A stretch of 64,000 nt of DNA. Source: Rubrivivax gelatinosus. Lineage in GTDB: Bacteria; Pseudomonadota; Gammaproteobacteria; Burkholderiales; Burkholderiaceae_C. Both the position numbers and the translations under genes were made by a program. The stretch covers positions 1 through 64,000 of the forward strand of contig NZ_SLXD01000005.1 in the NCBI RefSeq assembly GCF_004340905.1, written 5' to 3'. The notes beneath the pieces are model-generated. The model did not search any database, was not told where the DNA came from, and was given only the letters and a program-made list of their open reading frames with translations. Shown piece by piece: positions 8,983 to 17,627 of the stretch (positions are counted from its first letter, which is position 1; each line of letters opens with the position of its first letter).

Positions 8983-9609
8983 ATGGCACTGAAAAAACCC
9001 GGCGACCCCTCGACCCTGCGCCCGATCGAGACGCGCGAGTACCCGCGCGACCTGGCCGGGCTGCTGGCGCAGCTGGGCGACCCCGACAGCAGCCGGCGCC
9101 GCTGGGCGGCGCGCGACCTGGCCGCGCACCCGGCCGCGGCCGCGGCGGTCTGCGCGCGGCTGGCGGTCGAGACCGAAGCCAGCGTGCGCGCCGTGCTCTT
9201 CAGCACCGCCACCCACCTCGGATCGCCCGAGGTGGTGCAGGCGATGATCGAGCTGCTGCGCAGCGAGGACCCCGCGCTGCGCAACGGCGCCATCGAGGTG
9301 CTAGCCAGCCTGCCCGGCGCGGTCGCCGAACACGTCGACCGCCTGCTCGCCGACAGCGACGGCGACGTGCGCATCTTCACCGTCAACCTGCTCGGCGAGC
9401 TGCGCCACCCGCAGGTGCCGGCCTGGCTGAACCAGGTGCTGCTGCACGAGGCGCAGGTCAACGTCGTCGGCGCCGCGCTCGAGGTGCTGAGCGAGCTCGG
9501 CGGCCCCGAGAACCTGCCGGCGCTGCAGCAGGTGCGGCGCCGCTTCGCCGCCGACGCCTACATCGACTTCTGCGTCGGCCTCGCGCTGGAACGCATCGAG
9601 GCAGCATGA
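8983..9609 (+). CDS. HEAT-repeat protein of the chemosensory operon
   Basis: 208 residues. After a short basic start (MALKKPGD) it consists of repeated helical pairs of the HEAT type, for example LGDPDSSRRRWAARDLAAHP, LRSEDPALRNGAIEVLASL and LADSDGDVRIFTVNLLGEL. There is no catalytic motif and no signal peptide. HEAT proteins are adaptors; the position between CheB and CheR suggests a protein-protein contact inside the array. Its stop overlaps the CheR start (ATGA). Confidence 0.8.
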   Translation: MALKKPGDPSTLRPIETREYPRDLAGLLAQLGDPDSSRRRWAARDLAAHPAAAAAVCARLAVETEASVRAVLFSTATHLGSPEVVQAMIELLRSEDPALRNGAIEVLASLPGAVAEHVDRLLADSDGDVRIFTVNLLGELRHPQVPAWLNQVLLHEAQVNVVGAALEVLSELGGPENLPALQQVRRRFAADAYIDFCVGLALERIEAA

Positions 9610-10532
9610 GACCTCAGGACTTGTCCGGGGCTCAATCCCGCCTGGCGGGACCGGCCGCCAGGCCGAAGGGTGCTCCAGTGACATCGGGCACCGTGGCCGC
9701 GCCGCCCGTCATCACCGACGCGGACTTCCAGAAGTTCGCCGAGTTCTTCTACCGCAAGACCGGCATCCACTTCGACGAAGGCAAACGCTACTTCGTCGAC
9801 AAGCGCCTGGTCGACCGCATCCAGGCCACCGGCGCCGAGAGCTTCCGCAGCTACTTCGTCGCGCTGCGCTTCGAAGCCGACGGCGCCGAGATGCAGCACC
9901 TCGTCAACTGCATGACGGTCAACGAGACCTACTTCTTCCGCGAGGCCTACCAGTTCGACTGCCTCGTCAACAACCTGCTCGACGAGGTCGCCGCGCGCAA
10001 GCGCCCGGGCCAGCGCATCCGCATCTGGTCGATCCCGTCGTCCACCGGCGAGGAGCCGTATTCGATCGCGATCTACCTGCTCGAACGCTGGCCCAGGATC
10101 GACGAGTTCGACGTCGAGATCCTGTCCTCCGACATCGACACCACGGTGCTCGCGTCGGCCCGGCGCGGCGTCTACTCGCCGCGCTCGGTGCAGTACCTGC
10201 CGCCGGCGTACCTGAAGAAGTACTTCACGCGCCACGGCCAGGACGAATGGGCGATCTCGCGCGACCTGGTGAGCGCGGTGGAGTTCAGCCGCGTCAACCT
10301 CTCGGAAGGCGCGGACACGCGCCAGTTCCGCGACATCGACATCGTCTTCTGCCGCAACCTGCTGATCTATTTCGACGACCTGTCGCGCCGCGTCGCGGCC
10401 GAGGCGCTGTACGACACGATGAGCCCCGGCGGCTTCATCTGCCTGGGGCACTCGGAATCGATGAGCCGCATGTCCTCGCTCTACACCGTGCGCCGCTTTC
10501 CCGACGCCATGGTCTACCAGAAGCCGCAGTGA
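9606..10532 (+). CDS. cheR: chemotaxis protein methyltransferase CheR
   Basis: 308 residues. The N-terminal helical domain (YRKTGIHFDEGKRYFVDKRL) is followed by the SAM-binding domain with SSTGEEPYSIAIYL, EILSSDIDTTVLASARRGVY and DIVFCRNLLIYF. It methylates receptor glutamates. The ATG at 9606 overlaps the preceding stop, which favours translational coupling; a GTG at 9678 (VTSGTVAAPP) is an alternative start that removes a poorly conserved N-terminus. Confidence 0.95.
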   Translation: MRPQDLSGAQSRLAGPAARPKGAPVTSGTVAAPPVITDADFQKFAEFFYRKTGIHFDEGKRYFVDKRLVDRIQATGAESFRSYFVALRFEADGAEMQHLVNCMTVNETYFFREAYQFDCLVNNLLDEVAARKRPGQRIRIWSIPSSTGEEPYSIAIYLLERWPRIDEFDVEILSSDIDTTVLASARRGVYSPRSVQYLPPAYLKKYFTRHGQDEWAISRDLVSAVEFSRVNLSEGADTRQFRDIDIVFCRNLLIYFDDLSRRVAAEALYDTMSPGGFICLGHSESMSRMSSLYTVRRFPDAMVYQKPQ

Positions 10533-10582
10533 GGACGACATGAACCACCCCCGCTGCGCCGACGGCAACACGGAAGACTGAG

Positions 10583-11011
10583 ATGGCGAACACCACCAAG
10601 CACATCCTCGTCGTCGACGACGCCGCGACCGTGCGCATGTACCACCGCAAGCTGCTGGGCGACGCCGGCTGGGCCACCGACGAGGCGGTCAACGGCGTCG
10701 AGGCGCTGGAGCGTGTGCTCGCGCAGGACGCCGGCAGCGCCTTCGACCTCTACGTCGTCGACATCAACATGCCGCGCATGGACGGCTACAGCTTCGTGCG
10801 CGAGCTGCGCAAGCTCGAGGCCCGGCACCAGGCGCCGGTGCTGATGGTGTCCACCGAAGCCCGCAGCCAGGACGCCAGCAGCGCCTTCGACGCCGGCGCC
10901 AACGGCTATCTCGTCAAACCCGCCCGGCCGGCGGACCTGGTGCTGACCGCCGCCCTGCTGCTGGGCGACACCGCGGCCACGCTGAAGGCGGCCGAAGGAG
11001 CCGGAACATGA
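10583..11011 (+). CDS. single-domain response regulator (CheY-like)
   Basis: 142 residues forming one receiver domain: acidic pocket VVDDA near residues 10-13, phospho-acceptor D60 (YVVDINMPRMDG), conserved T/S (MVSTEA) and K (YLVKPARP). There is no output domain. It ends in ATGA shared with CheA, so it is probably the partner of this kinase. One of three single-domain receivers in the cluster. Confidence 0.92.
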   Translation: MANTTKHILVVDDAATVRMYHRKLLGDAGWATDEAVNGVEALERVLAQDAGSAFDLYVVDINMPRMDGYSFVRELRKLEARHQAPVLMVSTEARSQDASSAFDAGANGYLVKPARPADLVLTAALLLGDTAATLKAAEGAGT

Positions 11012-13344
11012 ACCAGAGCGAACTGCTGGACCAGTTCGTGCTCGAGGCGCGCGAGTGCCTCGAGGCGATCGGCAAGGGCCTGCTCGAAGTCGAGCGCGAA
11101 CCCGAGGACGCGACCCTGCTGAACGACCTGTTCCGCTCGGTGCACACGCTCAAGGGCAACTGCGGGCTGTTCGAGTTCAAGCCGCTGGAGCGTGTCGTGC
11201 ACGCCGGCGAGGACCTGCTGGACCGCGTACGCAACCAGGAGCTGGCCTACAGCGCCGAACTCGCCGACGCGCTGCTCGACGCGATGGACTTCAGCGCCCA
11301 GCTCATCGACCAGATCGAAAGGAGCGGGCGCATCGAGGCCGGCGCCGACGCCCGGGCCCAGGCGCATGCGAAGGCGCTGCGTGCGCTGCTCGACGGCGCG
11401 CCCGCCGAGCCGCCGCAAGCCGCGCAAGCGGCCGCCGAGCCGGCCGCCCACAGCCCTGCCGGGACGGCGCAGACGGCGGCGCCGGACTGGCTCGACCGGC
11501 TCGACCCGGCGCTGCGTGCGGCCCACCCCGGCGCCACGGCCTGGCGCTACCAGCCCGAGGAAGGCTGCTTCTTCAAGGGAGAGGACCCCTGGCGCCTGGC
11601 CTGCACCACGCCCGGCCTGCTGGCGGTGACGGTGGCCGGCCAGCAGCCCTGGCCCGAGGGCGAGGCGCTGAACGACTGGGACTGCTACCAGTGCCGGCTC
11701 GACATCGTGCTGCTGAGCAGCGCGCCGCGCGCCGACGTGCAGGAGCACTTCCGCTGCGTGCTCGAACAGCTGCAGGGCTGGCAGGCACCGCCGGCGCCGC
11801 CGGCCGAGCCCACGGCCGCCGAACGTGCGGCCCGCGCGCGTGCCCGACAGCTCTGGGCCGACCAGCTGGCGCTGCTGGCGCGCAGCACGGTGGCGCCGGG
11901 CACGGTGCGCGCGGCGCGCCGCACGCTGCAGCGGCTGCTGGCCTGGCTGGACGACGGCAGCGCCGTCGCCGGCCTGCAGGCGCTGGCCGACGACGCCGAC
12001 GCGGCCACGCTGCTGGCCTGGGCACGCCGGCACGCGCTGCCGGCCGAACCGGCCACGGCCGAGGCCGCGCCAGGCGTGGCCGAAGCGGCCGCCGAGCCCG
12101 CCGCCGCAGACCCCGGCCGCCGCGGCGGCGACGAGGCCAACGGCGCCGGCGCGCACAAGGTGCTGAAGGTCGGCCAGGAGAAGGTCGACCGGCTGATGGA
12201 CCTGATCGGCGAGATGGTGGTGGCCAAGAACAGCCTGCCCTACCTCGCCCAGCGTGCCGAGACCGTCTTCGGCCAGCGCGAGCTGGCGCGCGAGATCAAG
12301 GCCCAGTACACGGTGATCAACCGCATCGCCGAGGACATGCAGCACGCCATCATGCAGGTGCGCATGCTGCCGGTGGGTGCGGTGTTCCAGCGTTTCGGCC
12401 GCCTGGTGCGCGACATCTCGCGCAAGCTCGGCAAGGAGGTCCACCTCGTCGTCGAAGGCGAGGAGACCGAGGCCGACAAGAACGTCATCGAGTCGCTCGC
12501 CGACCCGCTGATCCACATCCTGCGCAACAGCCTGGACCACGGCATCGAGACGCCGCAGGCGCGCCGCGACGCCGGCAAGCCCGCGGCCGGCACGATCCGC
12601 ATCCGCGCGCACCAGGAAAGCGACCGCGTCGTCATCGAGATCAGCGACGACGGGGCCGGCGTCGACGCCGCCCGGGTGCGCACCAAGGCCGTCGAACGCG
12701 GCCTGATCCCCGCCGACCGCGCCGCCACGCTCGGCGACCACGACGCGGTGCAGCTGATCTTCCTGCCGGGTTTCTCGACCGCCGAGCAGATCTCCGACCT
12801 GTCGGGCCGCGGCGTCGGCATGGACGTGGTGCGCACCGCCATCGAGCGCATCAACGGCAGCGTCGAGCTGAGCAGCGTGCAGGGCCGCGGCACGACGCTG
12901 CGCCTGTCGCTGCCGCTGTCGATGGCCATCACCAACGTCATGGTCATCGAGAGTGCCGGCCGCCGCTTCGGCGTGCCGATGGACCTGATCGTCGAGACCG
13001 TGCGCGTGCACGGCGACGACATCCACTGCTTCAAGCAGGCGCGCACGACGGTGCTGCGCGGGCGCATCGTGCCGCTGCGTGCGCTCAACGAGCTGCTGGC
13101 GCTGGACACCGAGCCGCTGAAGAACGCCGACGGCGAACTCGCCGTGCTCGTGGTGCGCCTGGGCGCCGAGGCGGTCGGCCTGATCGTCGACCAGTTCCAC
13201 GGCGCCAGCGACATCATCCTGAAGCCGCTGGAAGGCGTGCTCGCCGGCCTCACCGGCTTTGCCGGCACCGCGCTGATGGGCGACGGCGGCGTGCTGATGG
13301 TCCTGAACCCGAAGGAACTGCTGACATGGGCATCCGCTACCTGA
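11008..13344 (+). CDS. cheA: chemotaxis histidine kinase CheA with extra central domain
   Basis: 778 residues. An HPt domain at 1-110 carries the phospho-accepting H46 (SVHTLKGNC). A region of about 110 residues (about 165-265) rich in W, C and F (WRYQPEEGCFF, DWDCYQCRLDIVLL) is not a normal CheY-binding P2 domain. After an A/P-rich linker come the dimerisation helices from about 385 (VGQEKVDRLMDLIGEMVVAKN), the ATPase core (HILRNSLDHGIE, ISDDGAGVD, LSGRGVGMDVV) and a C-terminal CheW-like regulatory domain. The stop lies inside the next small gene. Confidence 0.93.
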   Translation: MNQSELLDQFVLEARECLEAIGKGLLEVEREPEDATLLNDLFRSVHTLKGNCGLFEFKPLERVVHAGEDLLDRVRNQELAYSAELADALLDAMDFSAQLIDQIERSGRIEAGADARAQAHAKALRALLDGAPAEPPQAAQAAAEPAAHSPAGTAQTAAPDWLDRLDPALRAAHPGATAWRYQPEEGCFFKGEDPWRLACTTPGLLAVTVAGQQPWPEGEALNDWDCYQCRLDIVLLSSAPRADVQEHFRCVLEQLQGWQAPPAPPAEPTAAERAARARARQLWADQLALLARSTVAPGTVRAARRTLQRLLAWLDDGSAVAGLQALADDADAATLLAWARRHALPAEPATAEAAPGVAEAAAEPAAADPGRRGGDEANGAGAHKVLKVGQEKVDRLMDLIGEMVVAKNSLPYLAQRAETVFGQRELAREIKAQYTVINRIAEDMQHAIMQVRMLPVGAVFQRFGRLVRDISRKLGKEVHLVVEGEETEADKNVIESLADPLIHILRNSLDHGIETPQARRDAGKPAAGTIRIRAHQESDRVVIEISDDGAGVDAARVRTKAVERGLIPADRAATLGDHDAVQLIFLPGFSTAEQISDLSGRGVGMDVVRTAIERINGSVELSSVQGRGTTLRLSLPLSMAITNVMVIESAGRRFGVPMDLIVETVRVHGDDIHCFKQARTTVLRGRIVPLRALNELLALDTEPLKNADGELAVLVVRLGAEAVGLIVDQFHGASDIILKPLEGVLAGLTGFAGTALMGDGGVLMVLNPKELLTWASAT

Positions 13345-13556
13345 AGAAACACGCCGCGCTCGAAGGCGTGGTCAGCGTCGACGACGCCGAAGCCCTGCTG
13401 CAGTGGCTGCTCAAGCAGCCGCGGCCGGCGGTGCACCTGGGCAAGTGCGAACACCTGCACGCCGCCGTGCTGCAGGTGCTGCTGGCGCTGCGCCCGCACA
13501 TCACCGCCGCCCCGCCAGACGCCTGGCTGGCCCAGGCGCTGCAGCCCGCGCGCTGA
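13326..13556 (+). CDS. small STAS-like protein overlapping the CheA gene
   Basis: 76 residues (MGIRYLKKHAALEGVVSVDDAE...), starting 19 nt before the CheA stop in another frame. The middle VHLGKCEHLHAAVLQVLLAL has the strand-helix shape of a minimal STAS-type fold, and the D/S phospho-site position is taken by C/H. The size, overlap and absence of any competing gene support coding. No biochemical function can be named; an accessory to CheA or to the downstream partner-switching proteins is the simplest inference. Confidence 0.6.
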   Translation: MGIRYLKKHAALEGVVSVDDAEALLQWLLKQPRPAVHLGKCEHLHAAVLQVLLALRPHITAAPPDAWLAQALQPAR

Positions 13557-13695
13557 CCGTCAGCACTCAAGTCATCCGTCCAACTGCCGATAGACCACGG
13601 ATACGACTCATGGCGCCAAGCGCCTTCGACGTCACGAGGAGGCCCCCGGCTGCCGACCCGCGACAGGTCACACAGCCGCCCAACTTCCCGATCCC

Positions 13696-14061
13696 ATGAA
13701 GACCATATTCATCGTCGACGACTCCGCCACCATGGTCATGAGCGTCAAGAGTTCGCTCGAGATCGCGGGCTTCAAGGTGGAGACGGCCGCCGACGGCGAG
13801 CAGGCCATGGCCAAGATCAACAAGGGGCTCAAGCCCGACTTGATGATCACCGACATCAACATGCCGAAGATGGACGGCATCGAGCTGATCCGCCAGGCGC
13901 GCCGGGTGCTGCGTTTCACCCCCATCCTGACGCTGACCACCGAGAGCCAGCAGGCCAAGCGCGACGAGGCCAAGAAGCTCGGCGCCACCGGCTGGCTGGT
14001 CAAGCCCGTGGCCAGCGCCGACCTCGTGCGCGTGATCAAGCAAGTGCTGCCGGGAGCCTGA
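13696..14061 (+). CDS. cheY: CheY-type response regulator
   Basis: 121 residues, a single receiver domain with D8/D9 (IVDDSATM), phospho-acceptor D53 ([11 protein letters not shown]), T in LTLTTE and K in LVKPVAS. The sequence is typical of the CheY proteins that accompany soluble receptors. The receptor gene starts 1 nt after its stop. The 139-nt gap before it may hold a separate promoter. Confidence 0.93.
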   Translation: MKTIFIVDDSATMVMSVKSSLEIAGFKVETAADGEQAMAKINKGLKPDLMITDINMPKMDGIELIRQARRVLRFTPILTLTTESQQAKRDEAKKLGATGWLVKPVASADLVRVIKQVLPGA

Positions 14062-14062
14062 G

Positions 14063-15127
14063 GTGACGACCGAGCAGACCGGCTCGGCCCCAGCCCTGCC
14101 CTGGAGCACACGCTGGCGGGCGCGGCTGGCGAAGTGGATCGCCCCCGCAGCCGCGCCGGGGCAACGTGATCCCGACGGCGCGACGCTGGAAGGCATCCGC
14201 GAACTCGACCGTCAGGTGCTGCTGCAACTCGGGCGCGCGGTGGGCCTGTCCGAGACCGCGGCGCTGCAGTTCGTCGAGCGCCTGGCCGAGCTGCGCGGCC
14301 TGTCCAGCCGCCTGGTCACCTACCTCGGCCACGCGCAGACGCAGAGCGAGGCGATGCAGGCCGGCATCGAGTTCAACGGCCACATCATCCAGGAGCTGGC
14401 GGCCTTCGTGCAGACGCTGCCGGCGCAGATCGCGCAGGAGCGCGGCCACTTCAAGCAGCTGGTCGACGAGGTCAAGAGCCTGTCGGACATGACCGACACG
14501 ATCCGCGCCATCGCGCGCCAGACCGAGATCCTGGCGATCAACGCCGCGATCGAGGCGGCCCGCGCCGGCGAGGCCGGCAAGGGCTTCGCGGTGCTCGCCG
14601 GCGAGGTGCGCCGGCTGGCGACGCAGGCCAACGAGACCGCGGCCAAGGCCAACGAGGACATCTCGCGCCTGGTCGGCACCGTCGAGGCCGGCTTCAGCGG
14701 CGACTTCGCCGAACGCACGCGCCACAACGAGGCCGAGGCCGACCGCCTGGGCCAGATGACGCGCCAGCTCGACGAGAGCTACGTCGACATGCGCCAGTTC
14801 TACGAGATGCTGATGACCGCCGTCACGCAGCACAACACCGACCTCGACCAGGGCATCGGCCGGCTGCTGGACACCGCGCAGTACCAGGACGTGTTCAAGC
14901 AGATCGTCGACCGCGTGGAGCCGGCCATAGCCAACCGCAACACCGTGCTCGCCGAGCTCATCGCCCGGCTGCGCAGCGGACGCCAGGACACGCAGGACAT
15001 CGAGGGCCGCGCCCAGGCGCTGGCGCCCGAGTACCTGCAGCTCGAAGCCGAACACGCCGACCCCGACGCCGGCGCGCCCGCCGGCGCGCCGTCCGGCGAG
15101 CCGCTGCAGCGCATCGAGCTGTTCTGA
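14063..15127 (+). CDS. soluble methyl-accepting chemoreceptor
   Basis: 354 residues from a GTG start 1 nt after the cheY stop. No membrane helix. A single hairpin tip lies around residues 148-190 ([20 protein letters not shown], then [13 protein letters not shown]). The N-terminal half and the C-terminal region ([38 protein letters not shown]) are helical; the latter resembles a family of small cytoplasmic receptors that end in the same DxxQYQDVxKQ motif. The ligand is unknown. Confidence 0.85.
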   Translation: MTTEQTGSAPALPWSTRWRARLAKWIAPAAAPGQRDPDGATLEGIRELDRQVLLQLGRAVGLSETAALQFVERLAELRGLSSRLVTYLGHAQTQSEAMQAGIEFNGHIIQELAAFVQTLPAQIAQERGHFKQLVDEVKSLSDMTDTIRAIARQTEILAINAAIEAARAGEAGKGFAVLAGEVRRLATQANETAAKANEDISRLVGTVEAGFSGDFAERTRHNEAEADRLGQMTRQLDESYVDMRQFYEMLMTAVTQHNTDLDQGIGRLLDTAQYQDVFKQIVDRVEPAIANRNTVLAELIARLRSGRQDTQDIEGRAQALAPEYLQLEAEHADPDAGAPAGAPSGEPLQRIELF

Positions 15128-15155
15128 CGCAAGACGAGATGAAAGGTCGAGCGCC

Positions 15156-15542
15156 ATGGCTCAGATCCTGCTGATAGACGACGACGAACTGCTGCGCGAC
15201 ACGCTGCGCCAGATGCTGGAGCTCGACGGCCACGCCGTCACCGAGGCGGCCGACGGCGAACAGGGCCTGGCGCTGTTCCGCAGCCGCGCCGGCCGCTTCG
15301 ACGCCGTCATCACCGACATCCTGATGCCCGGCATCGACGGCACGCGTGTCATCGTCGAGCTGCACCGCACCCACCCGCAGCTGCCGGTGATCGCGATCTC
15401 CGGCGGCCGGCGCGTGCTGTCGCCGCAGTTCAACCTCGAGACCGCAGCCCTGGCCGGTGCCAGCTGCCAATTGAGCAAACCGTTCAGCCGCCATGATCTA
15501 CAGTCGGCGCTGACTCAGGCCCTGGCGGCATCCCAACGATGA
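15156..15542 (+). CDS. single-domain response regulator
   Basis: 128 residues, receiver domain with the acidic cluster DDDE at 8-11, phospho-acceptor D54 (ITDILMPGIDG), S in ISGGRR and K in LSKPFSRHDL. The ILMPGIDG and SGG signatures are of the type that pairs with hybrid or cytoplasmic kinases. It overlaps the RsbR gene by 4 nt (ATGA) and is a candidate target of the kinase at the end of the cluster. Confidence 0.9.
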   Translation: MAQILLIDDDELLRDTLRQMLELDGHAVTEAADGEQGLALFRSRAGRFDAVITDILMPGIDGTRVIVELHRTHPQLPVIAISGGRRVLSPQFNLETAALAGASCQLSKPFSRHDLQSALTQALAASQR

Positions 15543-16393
15543 CAGCAAGCCCCGACCCCCTGCTGCTGACGCTGCTGCGCCGCCGCAGCGACAGCCTGAG
15601 CGCGCGCTGGCAGGCGCGCCTGAAAGCCAGCGGCGGCAACTACCTGCGCGGCCTGACCCCGCAGACCGAGCTGAACGCCGAGATGCAGGCGCTGCTGGAC
15701 GGCCTGGCCCAGGTGCTGGACTCGGGCAGCGAAGCCTTCGACCGTGACCCGGACCACCCGCTGTCGGCCGCGCTGCGCAGCGCCAGCCAGGTGCGCGTGG
15801 CGCGCGGCTTCACGCCGGAGGAATCGATCACCTTCGTGCTCGCCTGCAAGGAGTCGCTGATCGAGGAACTGCACGAGGACGTGGCGCTCGCCGACACGCG
15901 CCTGGCCGCGACGCTGCACGTCGAGCGCCTGCTCGACCGCTGCGTGCTGGTGCTGGCCTCGTCCTTCGTCGCCGCGCGCGAGGAGGTCATCAAGCGCCAG
16001 AGCGAGTCGCTGCGCGAGGTGTCCACGCCGGTGATCACGCTCTGGGACTCGATCCTGCTGCTGCCGCTGGTCGGCGTCGTCGACTCGGTGCGCGCGCAGC
16101 AGATCTCCGAGCGCCTGCTCGAGGCCATCGCCGCATCGGAGTCGGAAGTCACGCTGATCGACGTCACCGGCGTGCCGGTGATGGACACCAGCGTCGCGCG
16201 GCACATCCTCAAGACCGTCGCCGCGGCCGAGATGCTGGGCACCCGCGTCATCCTCACCGGCATCAGCCCGAGCACGGCGCAGACGATGGTCAAGCTCGGC
16301 ATCGACATGTCCGGCGTGCCGACCCGCGGTTCGCTGAAGGCCGGCATGGCGCTGGCGCTGCAGCTCACCGGGCGCCGCGTGGCGCCGGTCTAG
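15539..16393 (+). CDS. rsbR: RsbR-type stressosome sensor with STAS domain
   Basis: 284 residues. A helical N-terminal sensor part (about 1-155, RsbRD-like) is followed by a STAS domain (about 165-275). Bacillus subtilis RsbRA is phosphorylated by RsbT on T171 and T205, 34 residues apart. Here the equivalent positions are S183 (LPLVGVVDS) and T217 (GVPVMDT), again 34 apart. The first is Ser instead of Thr. With RsbS and RsbT it should form the stressosome core. Confidence 0.9.
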   Translation: MTASPDPLLLTLLRRRSDSLSARWQARLKASGGNYLRGLTPQTELNAEMQALLDGLAQVLDSGSEAFDRDPDHPLSAALRSASQVRVARGFTPEESITFVLACKESLIEELHEDVALADTRLAATLHVERLLDRCVLVLASSFVAAREEVIKRQSESLREVSTPVITLWDSILLLPLVGVVDSVRAQQISERLLEAIAASESEVTLIDVTGVPVMDTSVARHILKTVAAAEMLGTRVILTGISPSTAQTMVKLGIDMSGVPTRGSLKAGMALALQLTGRRVAPV

Positions 16394-16403
16394 GCCCGTC
16401 CCG

Positions 16404-16811
16404 ATGCGCGTGCCCATCCTGCGGCTCAACGCCCGCGTGCTGCTGGTGGCGCTGGGCGCCGACATCACCGACGAAGGCGTGATGGACTTCCAGGCCGCCC
16501 TGACCGAGCGTGCGGCCACGATGCAGGCACGCGGCGTCGTCATCGACGTCTCGGCGCTGGACCTGATCGACTCGTTCATGGCGCGTGTGCTCAACGACAG
16601 CGCGCGCATGCTGCGCCTGCTGGGCGCCGAGGTCGTGGTCTGCGGCATCCAGCCGGCGGTGGCGATGACGCTGGTCGAGATGGGCAGCCGGCTGGTCGAC
16701 GTCAGGACCAGCTTCACGCTGGAACGCGCGCTGGCGCAGCTGGACGGGCTGATGGCGCGCGCGCTCGACCCGCCCGCCCCCGGCGCCGACGAGCCGCCGC
16801 GCCATGCTTGA
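16404..16811 (+). CDS. rsbS: RsbS-type STAS protein
   Basis: 135 residues, a single STAS domain (MRVPILRLNARVLLVAL...). The phosphorylatable serine is S57 in DLIDSFMARVL, equivalent to S59 of Bacillus subtilis RsbS. In that system unphosphorylated RsbS holds RsbT in the stressosome. The C-terminus has a proline-rich tail of about 20 residues. It overlaps the RsbT gene by 8 nt. Confidence 0.9.
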   Translation: MRVPILRLNARVLLVALGADITDEGVMDFQAALTERAATMQARGVVIDVSALDLIDSFMARVLNDSARMLRLLGAEVVVCGIQPAVAMTLVEMGSRLVDVRTSFTLERALAQLDGLMARALDPPAPGADEPPRHA

Positions 16812-17196
16812 GCTGCGCAGCGGCGAGGACATCGTGCGCGCCCGGCTCGCCGCGCGCGACCTCGTGCGCCAGGTGGGGCTGGGCGTCATGGACCAGACCC
16901 GCTTCGCCACCGCCGTCTCCGAACTCGGCCGCAACGCGGTGCGTTACGCCGTGCAGGCGCGCTGCGAGCTGGCCGACCTGTCGGACGCGCGCCACTGGCG
17001 GCTGCAGGCCATGATCAGCGACCAGGGCCCCGGCATCCGGGACCTCGACCTGGCGATGCAGGACGGCTATTCCACCGGCGGCAGCCTCGGTGCCGGCCTG
17101 CCCGGCGCACGCCGGCTGGTCGACGTCTTCGACATCCGCTCCGACGGCAGCGGCACCGTCGTCACGGTGCAGCTGGTGCGCCCGCGCCGGCCATGA
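16804..17196 (+). CDS. rsbT: RsbT-type switch kinase
   Basis: 130 residues, GHKL ATPase fold: N-box AVSELGRNAVRYA, G1 box SDQGPGI and lid STGGSLGAGLPGARRLVD. RsbT phosphorylates RsbR and RsbS and, once released, binds the N-terminal domain of RsbU. No RsbU phosphatase is encoded in the window; the terminal histidine kinase of this cluster carries a similar domain and may be the target. Confidence 0.9.
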   Translation: MLELRSGEDIVRARLAARDLVRQVGLGVMDQTRFATAVSELGRNAVRYAVQARCELADLSDARHWRLQAMISDQGPGIRDLDLAMQDGYSTGGSLGAGLPGARRLVDVFDIRSDGSGTVVTVQLVRPRRP

Positions 17197-17627
17197 ACGC
17201 GGCGCAGGCGGCGCAGGCGGCGGCCGTGAGTTTCGACGTGCGCGGCGAGTACGACGTCGCGACCGTCATCGCCGGCGCGCAGCGCTTCTGCGCCGGGCAC
17301 GGCGCGAGCCCGGTGTTCTGCGCCCACGTCGCGACGGCGGCCTCGGAACTGGCCAACAACCTGTGGCTCTACGCCGACCATGGCGGCCGGTTGCGGCTGA
17401 CGCTGCTGCAGCGGGGCCGGCACCAGGGCGTCGAGCTGGTGTCCGAGGACGACGGCCCCGGCATCGCCGACCCGGCCCTGGCGATGACCGAAGGCTGGAG
17501 CAGCGGCGGCGGCATGGGCTGCGGCCTGCCCGGCGTGCAGCGCCTGATGGACGAGTTCGACCTGCAGACCGGGCCCGGCCGCGGCACGCGGGTGGTGGCA
17601 CGCAAATGGTGGCCCCCGCTGCGCTGA
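17193..17627 (+). CDS. second RsbT/RsbW-type serine kinase (GHKL ATPase)
   Basis: 144 residues. N-box AASELANNLWLYA, G1 box SEDDGPGI and lid SSGGGMGCGLPGVQRLMD. It is a divergent paralogue of the preceding RsbT with which it overlaps by 4 nt (ATGA). Stressosome gene sets normally have one RsbT; an added anti-sigma-type ATPase is found in some non-sigmaB modules. Targets could be the STAS proteins here, including the small one overlapping cheA. Confidence 0.85.
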   Translation: MNAAQAAQAAAVSFDVRGEYDVATVIAGAQRFCAGHGASPVFCAHVATAASELANNLWLYADHGGRLRLTLLQRGRHQGVELVSEDDGPGIADPALAMTEGWSSGGGMGCGLPGVQRLMDEFDLQTGPGRGTRVVARKWWPPLR

